Source: Malachius bipustulatus (Eukaryota; Arthropoda; Insecta; Coleoptera; Melyridae). Taken from it: DNA of 64,000 nt. This document shows, one piece after another, positions 12,771 to 21,380 of the stretch. The notes under the pieces were generated by a model. That model saw only the letters and a program-made list of their open reading frames with translations. It was not told the DNA's origin and did not search any database. The stretch is from contig OU342630.1 of the NCBI GenBank assembly GCA_910589415.1, positions 90,392,186 to 90,456,185 of the forward strand. Direction: 5' to 3'. The first letter of the stretch is position 1. Every line of letters begins with the position of its first letter. The position numbers and the translations under genes are program-made.

Positions 12771-13128
12771 AATATTTCATATAGGTAGTTGTTATTTAAA
12801 AGGTGGCAATTAAAAAAAAAAAAAAAAAAAAAAAATAATTACTAACTTGCATGGGGGCATGAATATGGTTATTTATTTAAACTATTTTTATTTTTTTTGT
12901 TGATATATTTGGTGGGAGATATGTCGCGTGGTAAACAAGAATTGCGTAATCGTGTATGGTGACATCGTGAAGTGAAAATTATGAAGGAGTGTTGTGTCAG
13001 TGAATCGGTTGAGCTATTGAAATAATAAAAATAGTGTGATTTAGACTTGCAGAAGTGTGAAAAATATATTTTGGCAATTTTTTTTTTAATTTATCTACCT
13101 ATAATCGCGTGACAATAAATAGGTCAAA

Positions 13129-14148
13129 ATGCCTTTAGAAGATCCTGAAGAACTAGCAGCGGCGGGACCAGCAGGACCTCCCGTCCAAAATTTTAATATA
13201 ACAACCCAACAGAAAATTAGTTTAGGAGTGCTGGCAGGCACGTTCGAGTTTTATAACGGAAAAAGTTCTGTGGCAGAATATTTTACAAGGCTAGAAGCCA
13301 GAGCAAGATTAGACGATTTGTCTAGGGAAGATACCTTGAAAATTTTTAAATTTAAACTAACTGGTGAGGCAGCACAATATTTCAAGTCCGAAGAGGAGTT
13401 AAATAATTTAACATACGAAGAACTGAAGGAGAAGTTCATTAAAAAATTCACACAGGCGCGCATGCCAGGAGAAGCGTTGCTAAAATTGGGGAGATGCTAC
13501 CAAAGGTCAGATGAGGGAGTAGCGTCATTTAGCACGAGACTGAAGTACCTAGGAGCGTGTGCTTTGGCAGAAAGCTTAAAAGGAGCAAATGACAATCAGA
13601 AGGCCGGAGTAAAATTGCAATTGGAACAGTTGGTCTTAAATCAATTTAAGACAGGCCTGAGAAGAGATCTACTGGAAAAAGTAGGAACCACTCTGCTATC
13701 AGAACCAGCGTTAACCATTGATAAGGCAGAACAGATAGTAAAGGTACAGGAAATGACACAGGCCATGCTGAAACAGAGAACTCAGGGAGGCACAGTGAGG
13801 GGAATTCGTAACTCTAGAGTAAGGCAACCGGTTAGAGAAGACAGAGCCAACCAATCTCCCAGAAAATGCTTCGGATGTGATCAGGAAGGGCACTTCAAAA
13901 GGGACTGTCCTAGAAACCAGACGCAGACAGACAATAGACAAGGGACAAACATAGGTTATGATTATAACCGGAACTACAGACCCTGGAATAATCGAAACGG
14001 AGGTCAAGGACGTCCTCGTAATCAAGGTTGTTATCGATGTGGGAATGAAGGGCATTGGGCGAAAGACTGCACGATCATCCTAGAAGAGGAGGGAAGGAGT
14101 GAGAACACCACCCAAGAAGAAACTCGTCCGAGAGAGACGTTAAACTAG
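13129..14148 (+). CDS. gag: Gag polyprotein (capsid and two zinc knuckles)
   Basis: This is a 339-residue frame starting at ATG in the context AAAATG, the first good start after the leader. Residues about 30-200 have the pattern of a Ty3/gypsy retrotransposon Gag capsid: a short FYNGKSS lead-in, helix-rich sequence, then FKTGLRRDL. A basic linker and two CX2CX4HX4C knuckles follow, starting near residues 247 and 301 (CFGCDQEGHFKRDC and CYRCGNEGHWAKDC), which bind the RNA genome in this family. The frame is intact. It ends ACG TTA AAC TAG, so the stop directly follows a G_TTA_AAC slippery heptamer that would pass some ribosomes into pol. The protein should form the virus-like particle. Confidence 0.93.
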   Translation: MPLEDPEELAAAGPAGPPVQNFNITTQQKISLGVLAGTFEFYNGKSSVAEYFTRLEARARLDDLSREDTLKIFKFKLTGEAAQYFKSEEELNNLTYEELKEKFIKKFTQARMPGEALLKLGRCYQRSDEGVASFSTRLKYLGACALAESLKGANDNQKAGVKLQLEQLVLNQFKTGLRRDLLEKVGTTLLSEPALTIDKAEQIVKVQEMTQAMLKQRTQGGTVRGIRNSRVRQPVREDRANQSPRKCFGCDQEGHFKRDCPRNQTQTDNRQGTNIGYDYNRNYRPWNNRNGGQGRPRNQGCYRCGNEGHWAKDCTIILEEEGRSENTTQEETRPRETLN

Positions 14149-14199
14149 GACGGCGACCTGCCCTTCCCCAACCAGCGAGCCGTAGTGATAGAGGGGGAA
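14139..14199 (+). promoter_or_regulatory. -1 frameshift site with candidate pseudoknot
   Basis: The heptamer G_TTA_AAC (14139-14145) lies in gag phase immediately before the TAG stop, inside a 46-nt overlap (14103-14148) with the open pol frame. This heptamer type is a known slip site in arteriviruses. Downstream, ACGGC (14150-14154) can pair with GCCGT (14179-14183), and TTCCCC (14164-14169) with GGGGAA (14194-14199). They are interleaved, as in an H-type pseudoknot. The slip site is seen directly. The structure is inference. Confidence 0.7.
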
Positions 14200-17100
14200 A
14201 TTCGTCCGAAAGAGACGTTAAACTAGAACATCAAGGCTGTATTCCGATGGTAATTAATTATTCAACAGAGGCCGTACCATATTTAGTAATATTAAACGTA
14301 GAGGGAATTCCAAGAAAATGCTTATTAGACACCGGAGCTTCAGCCTCGCTCATTAGAAAAAGCATAGTACCAACCTACGCCAATCGTCGTTCCACTGAAG
14401 ATCTGGTAAAATTGGTAGGAGTGACAGGACATGCCTTACAATTACATGGAGTCATCGATGTGACTATTGATGTTAAGCCTAAGAAAAGAGGAGAAGCAAA
14501 AGCGTCCCTTATTATCGTAGACGACAGCTTGTTTCAGGAAGCAGACATATTACTGGGCAGAGATTTTCTTAGTCAACAGGCTTGCACCTTCCAGTACAAT
14601 CCAGCAGCAGCGCCAAAATTGCACTTGTGGGGCGTGACGTTAGTAGTGTTGACAAACGAAGAAGCAGAACATGAACTCCGAGGAATACGAGTGTATATGG
14701 TGAATAGGGAGACCAATAGAAACCGCTCTGAACCAGCCGACAACAGAAACAGAAGTTACGAGAGTATTTCAGGAAGAAATTACCACAAGGACATCGGCAA
14801 GGCCAGGAATGCCGGAAGCAAGGTCACGAAGAGTAGTTCAGGATATGGACATGGGAGAAATCTAGGTAGCAGACAAAACCGCACATTGCCCCAACCTTTT
14901 ATTAGATTTGTCTCAGGAGGAATTCAACAAGATAATACGAAAGTAAACAACATTACAGAACAAGCAGGAGCAAGGGAATGCCACGATGAGCTGAAGACAA
15001 CAATAAATGAAAGTTATGGCTCTACGTACGGAGCTGGGATGAAGATAATGCTGCAGATGGGATTCCAACCGGGAAAAGGCTTGGGAAGGGACCTGCAAGG
15101 AATAACTTCACCTATTGGAACTTCCCTGAGGAAAGGAAGAGGAGCGATTGGAGCATATGGACCCGAGAAACACGATTCCAGGAATAATGAAGGTTTACAG
15201 GAGCAGGGCTCCAGAAATAATGAAGATTTACAGGAACTGGGTTCCAAGAATAATACAGGATTACAGGAGCAGGGCTCCGGGAATAATATAAATTTACAGG
15301 AACTGGGTTCCAGGAATAATGAAGGTTTACAGGAGCAGGGCTCCAGGAATAATAAAGGTTTACAGGAACTGGGTTCCAGGAATAATGAAGGTTTACAGGA
15401 GCAGGGCTCCAGAAATAATGAAGATTTACAGGAACTGGGTTCCAGGAATAATGAAGGTTTACAGGAGCAGGGCTCCAGAAATAATGAAGATTTACAGGAA
15501 CTGGGTTCCAGGAATAATACAGGATTACAGGAGCAGGGCTCCCGGAATAATAAAAGTTTACAGGAACTGGGTTCCAGGAATAATGAAGGTTTACAGGAGC
15601 AGGGCTCCAGGAATAATAAAGGTTTACAGGAACTGGGTTCCAGGAATAATGAAGGTTTACAGGAGCAGGGCTCCAGGAATAATAAAAGTTTACAGGAACA
15701 GGGTTCCAGAAATAATACAGGATTACAGGAGCAGGGCTCCCGGAATAATAAAAGTTTACAGGAACTGAGTTCCAGGAATAATGAAGGTTTACAGGAGCAG
15801 GGCTCCAGGAATAATAAAGGTTTACAGGAACTGGGTTCCAGGAATAATGAAGGTTTACAGGAGCAGGGCTCCAGGAATAATAAAGGTTTACAGGAACTGG
15901 GTTCCAGGAATAATGAAGGTTTACAGGAGCAGGGCTCCAGGAATAATAAAGGTTTACAGGAACTGGGTTCCAGGAATAATGAAGGTTTACAGGAGCAGGG
16001 CTCCAGGAATAATAAAGGTTTACAGGAACTGGGTTCCAGGAATAATGAAGGTTTACAGGAGCAGGGCTCCAGAAATAATAAAGGTTTACAGGAACTGGGT
16101 TCCAGGAATAATGAAGGTTTACAGGAGCAGGGCTCCAGGAATAATAAAGGTTTACAGGAACTGGGTTCCAGAAATAATGAAGGTTTACAGGAGCAGGGCT
16201 CCAGGAATAATGAAGATTTGCAGGAACTGGGTTCCAAGAATAATGAAGGTTTACAGGAGCAGGGCTCCGGGAATAATATAAATTTACAGGAACTGGGTTC
16301 CAGGAATAATGAAGGATTACAGGAGCAGGGCTCCAGGGCTAATACAGGATTACAGGAGCAGGGCTCCAGGAATAATACAGAAATACAGGAACAGGGTTCC
16401 AGGAATAATAAAGGAATACAGGAACAAGGTTTAGAAAACAAAGCAACAGTGAACGTAGTCCAACCGGACATAGCATGGGAACCCATGTGGGATAAGGAAA
16501 GGATAAAGACATTACAGGAACGAGATGACTACTGCAGAATAGTGCTACAACAATATCATAATGAAGATCCAGAGACCTTAGAAAAATACTACATAGACAA
16601 GGATGGTATACTATACCTAACACGAAATCAAGATCATGAAGATTTGTTACTGTTACCCAAATCAATGAGGAAAGAAGTATTTCAGGAATTCCATGATTCA
16701 CCATTAGTCGGACACCCTGGACAAGAGAAGACGCTTAGCATCATCCAGAGAAGATTTTATTGGTTAACCATGAGAAAGGATGTTATCGAATATTGTAGAA
16801 GTTGCGAGAAGTGTCAAGAAAGGAAAACATCCCCACACTTAGGAAAGGCACCCCTAAAAACTTTCCGCAATTCGTCAAGACCATTCGAAACAATATCCGT
16901 TGATATAGTAGGTCCATTGGTAAGCACATATAAAGGAAATCGATACATACTCACCGTACTAGATCTGTTCACCAAATATCCGGAAGCAATACCTCTGCCC
17001 GATCACAAAGCCGACACAGTGGCGAGAGCGTTTGTAGAGCATGTAATAACAAGGCACGGAACACCAAGTAAATTACTAAGTGATCTTGGAACAGAATTTA

Positions 17101-18257
17101 CCTCAAAGCTAATGAAAGAAGTTTGCAAGTTATTGGGGATTCGCCAAATACACACCGCAAGTTATTCACCACAAGAAAATGGCAGTATCGAACGGATGCA
17201 TCGGGATATGAAGATTATGTTATCACATTATATAGAAAAGAATCAACGAGACTGGGATGACTATATACCATACATATTGATGGCCATAAGAGGAAGAGTG
17301 CACTCGTCGACAGGACATAGTCCGTTCTATCTCATGCACGGACGAGAGCAGAAATTACCCGTGGACGATTTTATAGCATCATCTAGAAGAAGATATAATT
17401 ACGACGAAAACTTCTCAGCAGAACTTTCAGAAAGATTTAAGAATGTGTATCAAACGGTTAGTGAAAGTTTGGAGAAAGCCGGTGTCAAGAGGAAGGTTCA
17501 GTACGACAAGAAGACTAAAGAGAAACATTTTAGCGAAGGAGATTTTGTATACATCAAAAACATGGCTGCAAAGTTGGGACATTCAAGAAAATTGAGCGCC
17601 GCTTGGCTCGGACCCATGGAAATAGTCAAGAAATTAGGAGAGAAAACATTCGTTGTAAAGCACCAAACCAAACAGAAGGAATACACGGTCATGATTGATA
17701 GAATGAAACCGTATGTAGAGAGACTTTCTCCTCAGGACATCCCCCGACTGAAAGAAATAACCAGACCGGTTACCAAACGTAAAGCCAACATCGATAAGTA
17801 TGTGGACCACCATGAGGACGATATTGAAGAAGAAGAAGACGAGAACGAAGAGGAGACAGAAGAAGAAGACGAAGAATTTGACGAAGACGAATATGTCCTG
17901 GAACAAGAGACACGACACGGTAGGAAGAATAAGAATTCAAAAACTGTCAGAAAAACGAGAAGAGAAGTCGACCTTGATACTTACTCGACAGACGAAAGTA
18001 GTTCGGAGAGCAGTGAATATGACTTAAATGACGACTCAGAACCAAAGGATAAGGATGTACGAAAGGAGGAGCGACGAGTACGAGAATATACCCAGACCTA
18101 CTTGCCCTACTGCCCGCAAGTTCTGTATTATCCGGCACCTGCCATGATAGCTCAACAGCCTGAGGTAAGAGTCAGAGTACCAGCTAGGTATCCTCCTGAC
18201 AGAATTCCTAGAAGATCTACCAGAGCGAGACGGCCACCGGTCCGCCTAGATTTGTAA
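14145..18257 (+). CDS. pol: Pol: protease, G-patch, repeat array, integrase; no RT
   Basis: The frame is open from 14103. Entry is probably by -1 frameshift from gag, and the first ATG is 14247 (numbering below starts there). An aspartic protease is marked by LLDTGAS (26-32) and ILLGRD (101-106). A G-patch begins at about residue 262 (GAGMKIMLQMGF), as in betaretroviral proteases. Residues 311-728 are a repeat array. Integrase follows: HH-CC zinc site (H816, H823, C853, C856), catalytic D886, D946 and E982 with D-x59-D-x35-E spacing, and a GPY/F-type module (WLGPMEIVKKLG) near 1120. An acidic tail ends the protein. No reverse transcriptase block (no YxDD, no fingers or palm motifs) and no RNase H are present in this frame or elsewhere in the element. 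The frame is otherwise intact, so protease and integrase could be active while DNA synthesis would need a partner. Confidence 0.92.
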   Translation, partial: LGRRPALPQPASRSDRGGNSSERDVKLEHQGCIPMVINYSTEAVPYLVILNVEGIPRKCLLDTGASASLIRKSIVPTYANRRSTEDLVKLVGVTGHALQLHGVIDVTIDVKPKKRGEAKASLIIVDDSLFQEADILLGRDFLSQQACTFQYNPAAAPKLHLWGVTLVVLTNEEAEHELRGIRVYMVNRETNRNRSEPADNRNRSYESISGRNYHKDIGKARNAGSKVTKSSSGYGHGRNLGSRQNRTLPQPFIRFVSGGIQQDNTKVNNITEQAGARECHDELKTTINESYGSTYGAGMKIMLQMGFQPGKGLGRDLQGITSPIGTSLRKGRGAIGAYGPEKHDSRNNEGLQEQGSRNNEDLQELGSKNNTGLQEQGSGNNINLQELGSRNNEGLQEQGSRNNKGLQELGSRNNEGLQEQGSRNNEDLQELGSRNNEGLQEQGSRNNEDLQELGSRNNTGLQEQGSRNNKSLQELGSRNNEGLQEQGSRNNKGLQELGSRNNEGLQEQGSRNNKSLQEQGSRNNTGLQEQGSRNNKSLQELSSRNNEGLQEQGSRNNKGLQELGSRNNEGLQEQGSRNNKGLQELGSRNNEGLQEQGSRNNKGLQELGSRNNEGLQEQGSRNNKGLQELGSRNNEGLQEQGSRNNKGLQELGSRNNEGLQEQGSRNNKGLQELGSRNNEGLQEQGSRNNEDLQELGSKNNEGLQEQGSGNNINLQELGSRNNEGLQEQGSRANTGLQEQGSRNNTEIQEQGSRNNKGIQEQGLENKATVNVVQPDIAWEPMWDKERIKTLQERDDYCRIVLQQYHNEDPETLEKYYIDKDGILYLTRNQDHEDLLLLPKSMRKEVFQEFHDSPLVGHPGQEKTLSIIQRRFYWLTMRKDVIEYCRSCEKCQERKTSPHLGKAPLKTFRNSSRPFETISVDIVGPLVSTYKGNRYILTVLDLFTKYPEAIPLPDHKADTVARAFVEHVITRHGTPSKLLSDLGTEFTSKLMKEVCKLLGIRQIHTASYSPQENGSIERMHRDMKIMLSHYIEKNQRDWDDYIPYILMAIRGRVHSSTGHSPFYLMHGREQKLPVDDFIASSRRRYNYDENFSAELSERFKNVYQTVSESLEKAGVKRKVQYDKKTKEKHFSEGDFVYIKNMAAKLGHSRKLSAAWLGPMEIVKKLGEKTFVVKHQTKQKEYTVMIDRMKPYVERLSPQDIPRLKEITRPVTKRKANIDKYVDHHEDDIEEEEDENEEETEEEDEEFDEDEYVLEQETRHGRKNKNSKTVRKTRREVDLDTYSTDESSSESSEYDLNDDSEPKDKDVRKEERRVREYTQTYLPYCPQVLYYPAPAMIAQQPEVRVRVPARYPPDRIPRRSTRARRPPVRLDL
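14202..14226 (+). repeat. Second copy of slip-site/stop cassette
   Basis: The 25 nt covering the slip site and gag stop (14124-14148) recur here with one mismatch, 78 nt downstream and in the same phase. In the gag phase the interval between the two TAG codons is open. If the first stop were bypassed, the extended Gag would meet the same G_TTA_AAC_TAG arrangement again. Confidence 0.85.
15177..16430 (+). repeat. 38-unit 33-bp tandem array inside pol
   Basis: Exactly 38 units of 33 bp (1254 bp) encode the 11-residue consensus SRNN(E/K)GLQE(Q/L)G with no length variation. Q and L forms alternate through most of the array, giving a 66-bp higher-order unit. The outer units are the most diverged (SKNNTGLQEQG, SGNNINLQELG, SRNNTEIQEQG) and the central ones nearly identical. 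This fits expansion from the middle by unequal exchange or template switching. Because 33 is a multiple of three, most other frames are open too. The peptide is hydrophilic, Gln/Asn/Ser-rich and probably disordered. Confidence 0.97.
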
Positions 18258-19161
18258 AACCAGTAACAACCTGAAGATAAAAACAGTTCCTGTCACTTGG
18301 AAGAGTCGGACGAAGGAAGAAACCGAAAGATAGGGTGACTGTTCGGCAAGCAAGCCATGAAATCGAGTCAGCTGGGAGACAGAAACTATCTGTATAAATT
18401 TATTGTTGTAAATTATTTAATCATTCAGTAATTAATAAATAAAGAAGTAATAATTGAAACCCGATATTAAATTTTGGTTGTACCCTTGTCAAAAAGTAAT
18501 GAAGTATCTGATGCTCAATATTAAATTTTGATTGTAACCTTGTTGAAGACGAGTTGGCTACTCATTGTAGTAGGCACCTGGTCTGTTCGTTACGGCTAAA
18601 TGCTAATGAACAAAAGTAGTTAAGATTAGAGTAGGTACTATGTAGATACTAAGGTGATTAGAAAGTAGAAAGGGGTCATCAGCACTACCATGTATCTTAG
18701 CATAGGTAACTCTGTGTGTGTAAAGTTGTTAAATAATCATTAACTGAGTAGTGGTTTTGCTCTATCTCAGGACAGGAGGAAGGTCAATGCCAGCATCTAG
18801 TGAAGACGCGTTCTTTACTCTTTATGAGTATGTTTTTTCCTTCCTATCGGGCAGATCGTGACTCCTTCTTGGGATGGATTAAACTCTGTTACTCGGTAAT
18901 CATGTATGAGTATGTGTAGCATAGGGATGAGGTTGAAGAATTTTCAATCAGATGTAGGTAACTTGTAGAAAAGACGACCATGTTAATTGAGTTCATGTTC
19001 TAGCGGAATAAACTCGCAAGTGGTAGCCGAGTGATAGACTGCTGAAAACTGTGCTTCGGAAAGGTAAAGTGTACGCGAAGACAATCCATATGGTTAGGAA
19101 GTGAAAGTGATCAAACTCGGTGCACCAAACTATTAAACGGGAAAAATCGAGAACGGTCAAG
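18258..19161 (+). other. pol-env spacer with candidate env splice acceptor
   Basis: This is about 900 nt without a credible gene. A 26-bp word starting ATATTAAATTTTG is repeated at 18464-18489 and 18518-18543 with two mismatches. A pyrimidine-rich tract ending TATCGGGCAG at 18854 is the best candidate 3' splice site for a subgenomic env mRNA, as env of errantivirus-like elements is usually expressed from spliced RNA. A candidate donor in the leader is AG|GTGAGC near 12572. Both are inference. Confidence 0.45.
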
Positions 19162-21153
19162 ATGAAGTTCTTCGTGTTGTTAAGTCTCTGTGTAATGAAC
19201 ATTATCAAAGCGGAAGGACTTGTAGCATACGACTGTGAAGACCAGAGGGTCAACCTCACAATGATTTCCATAAAGGACGTTGCAAAGTGCCCGGAACCTG
19301 AATCGGAGTACCTTGTTGAGAAGATACGGATCAAGGTTATACAGCGGAATGAGATCAGATTACATCACGTAATGACTTGTCTAGTAGAAGTAGTACAGAT
19401 GAAAATGCATTGTGGACATTGGTCCCACAGTTCATTAGTCAGCCAGAGCATGTCCAGTTACATCCACCAGTTAGGAGCTGAGGAATGCCGCAACGTCCAT
19501 CGGTACAGATCGCTTCAATTATTTCACCATCAAATTGGCCAGATAACTATGAATGGGAGCACTTCAGCTTCCGTGACGATCGCCGGAGAGGTAGATGCAA
19601 ATGGAGACTGTAACGGGGTTACCTATCAAGAAGGCGTAAACACTTGGCAAGATGTTGTTGTGGTAGCCGCCATAACTTTAAACGTACGAGATTACTTCAC
19701 CAAGGTTAGGATCAACGACAATGAGATAAGTTTGCTAGGAGGAGTAACCTGTCCGTTTATGTCAGGTTATTGTTTCGACTCGGTGCTGGGAGAGACAGTC
19801 TGGGACGAGGAGAATAAGAATGATTGCCAGCCCAGTTATACGCTGTTGTACAACGGAGCAGCCAGGAAAGTTACAAGCCGATCCACGAAGGAAGAAACAC
19901 TAGTTGTCGAGAACGCTGAGAAGATATTTGCGGTAAATCTTGTCAAAACAAAGTTGGTTTGCGGAGAAGAAGTGTGGCAGACAGAACATCCCAGATTGAT
20001 GGTACTGATAGGAGATAATGACTTTTCCACCACCTCTAAAATGAGTTTGATTCCTGAAAACACTGATTTAATGATGTACGTGAATAGTAAATTCATGTAC
20101 ATCGAACAAGCATACAAGAGGGAACTAGAGAAGATTTACTTAGACGTAATTCACCGTCGGTGTTTGCTACAGCGGGAAATCTTGAGAAATCGCTTACTGA
20201 TGGCACCGTTCTCACCTAATACTGTAAGTCAACTACTGCAGAATGAACCTGGTTACGTAGGCAGAGTGCTGGGCGAAGTCCTATATATAATGAGATGTAT
20301 ACCCAAGATTGTTACAATCAGGAGAACATCAGAATGTTTTCACGAGCTACCAGTGCAGTTAGACGAAAGAAACTTGTTTATGGCCCCAATAACTCACGTA
20401 TTGCAGGAAACAGCTGAGCAAATAGATTGTAATGCTGCAGCACCGCCATTATATGAAATAGACAACGAATGGATAGGACTCACTCCATTCCCCACCGTAA
20501 AGAGAGAACCTAAGAAACTACAGGTCCAACCATATCCAACGTTACAATTTCAACCCATCCTCCCAGTCGGACAAGCAGGACTCTACACCCAAGAAGAAGT
20601 GGGACAGGTGCAGCGCATACTAACATTTGGTATCGAGCGGAAGGCAGTGGAAAACATAATAACGCGTCGTGTAGCGGGATTAGACACTAGCGGTCAAGGC
20701 TATTCGGTCCTTCGTATTTTCAATACGGACGAAATAAAGGAACTCGCACATTCATCCATGAAACAAATGTGGGGATGGTTCGTAGATCTAGGAACCTTCA
20801 TCAGTGGGATCATGGGATTTTACTTCATCTTCAAACTTTGCAAGTACGCGATCGGTGTGATCATAAACGGTTTACATCTTTACCAAACACTTGGGTGTGG
20901 ACTACAATTAATTGCTTGTGTGTGGAACTCGCTTGCAATGATATTAGTGCAGAGACATTTAAGAAACAAAAATGGGCAGCACACAGTGGCGTCCGAGGTA
21001 GGAATCGCTACGGAAGCCGAATTGGAACATACAACCGCCGCGAAATGTTCTCGCGTAGAAGAAGGTCGGGCCCCGAAACTATATCCGACCTTGACATTGA
21101 CCCAGCCGGAGTCACACTGGACAGATCATGTTACACCTACCACGAGCGAGTGA
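19162..21153 (+). CDS. env: Envelope glycoprotein
   Basis: 663 residues from the ATG at 19162. The open frame extends 14 codons upstream to a GTG, but the ATG is chosen because it begins a signal peptide (MKFFVLLSLCVMNIIKAEG). The ectodomain is cysteine-rich with glycosylation sequons (NLT near the start, NGS about 120 residues in). A hydrophobic anchor lies at about residues 540-570 and a second hydrophobic stretch at about 578-598. A polar tail of about 65 residues follows. I see no clear RxxR furin site plus fusion peptide, so it does not look like the baculovirus F-type envelope of classical errantiviruses. The start of the mature protein (VAYDC, then N-x-T, then a KDVAKCP motif) recalls rhabdo/chuvirus-type class III glycoproteins. 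That family call is tentative. The frame is intact. Confidence 0.8.
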   Translation: MKFFVLLSLCVMNIIKAEGLVAYDCEDQRVNLTMISIKDVAKCPEPESEYLVEKIRIKVIQRNEIRLHHVMTCLVEVVQMKMHCGHWSHSSLVSQSMSSYIHQLGAEECRNVHRYRSLQLFHHQIGQITMNGSTSASVTIAGEVDANGDCNGVTYQEGVNTWQDVVVVAAITLNVRDYFTKVRINDNEISLLGGVTCPFMSGYCFDSVLGETVWDEENKNDCQPSYTLLYNGAARKVTSRSTKEETLVVENAEKIFAVNLVKTKLVCGEEVWQTEHPRLMVLIGDNDFSTTSKMSLIPENTDLMMYVNSKFMYIEQAYKRELEKIYLDVIHRRCLLQREILRNRLLMAPFSPNTVSQLLQNEPGYVGRVLGEVLYIMRCIPKIVTIRRTSECFHELPVQLDERNLFMAPITHVLQETAEQIDCNAAAPPLYEIDNEWIGLTPFPTVKREPKKLQVQPYPTLQFQPILPVGQAGLYTQEEVGQVQRILTFGIERKAVENIITRRVAGLDTSGQGYSVLRIFNTDEIKELAHSSMKQMWGWFVDLGTFISGIMGFYFIFKLCKYAIGVIINGLHLYQTLGCGLQLIACVWNSLAMILVQRHLRNKNGQHTVASEVGIATEAELEHTTAAKCSRVEEGRAPKLYPTLTLTQPESHWTDHVTPTTSE

Positions 21154-21366
21154 GTAACGGACAGGTCATGAAGTGTTGTTCGACATCATAGTGTTGATAG
21201 TCCCTAGAACATCAGAATATGTAAAGGAAACAGTAATCTTAGGATTAATATAACTTGTTGAGAAGGGACCAGGATCCCTTATTATATTGTATGTACTTTA
21301 GTTTTGGACAACCTCAGCTCTAGTTTGGAAAAAAGTAATACGCTGGAATACGTAGTTACTTTTTAT

Positions 21367-21377
21367 AAAGGGGGAAG
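21367..21377 (+). promoter_or_regulatory. Polypurine tract
   Basis: AAAGGGGGAAG, three bases before the 3' LTR, is in the expected place for the plus-strand DNA primer in reverse transcription. Confidence 0.85.
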
Positions 21378-21380
21378 CTA

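Noticed and set aside
15319..16281. Two plus-strand frames (149 and 166 codons) of MKVYRSRAPGI-type repeats
   Set aside because: Out-of-frame readings of the same 33-bp array. Pol explains the open frame.
15177..16430. CRISPR-like array
   Set aside because: Head-to-tail repeats without unique spacers, in frame within a retroelement pol of a eukaryote.
15014..16486. 490-codon minus-strand frame across the pol repeat array
   Set aside because: A 33-bp period keeps most frames open. The sequence is a repetitive shadow of the array with no independent start context or conserved domain.
20769..21191. 140-codon plus frame overlapping the end of env
   Set aside because: It lies in another frame of env, has no recognisable domain, and env's signal peptide and anchors account for the sequence.
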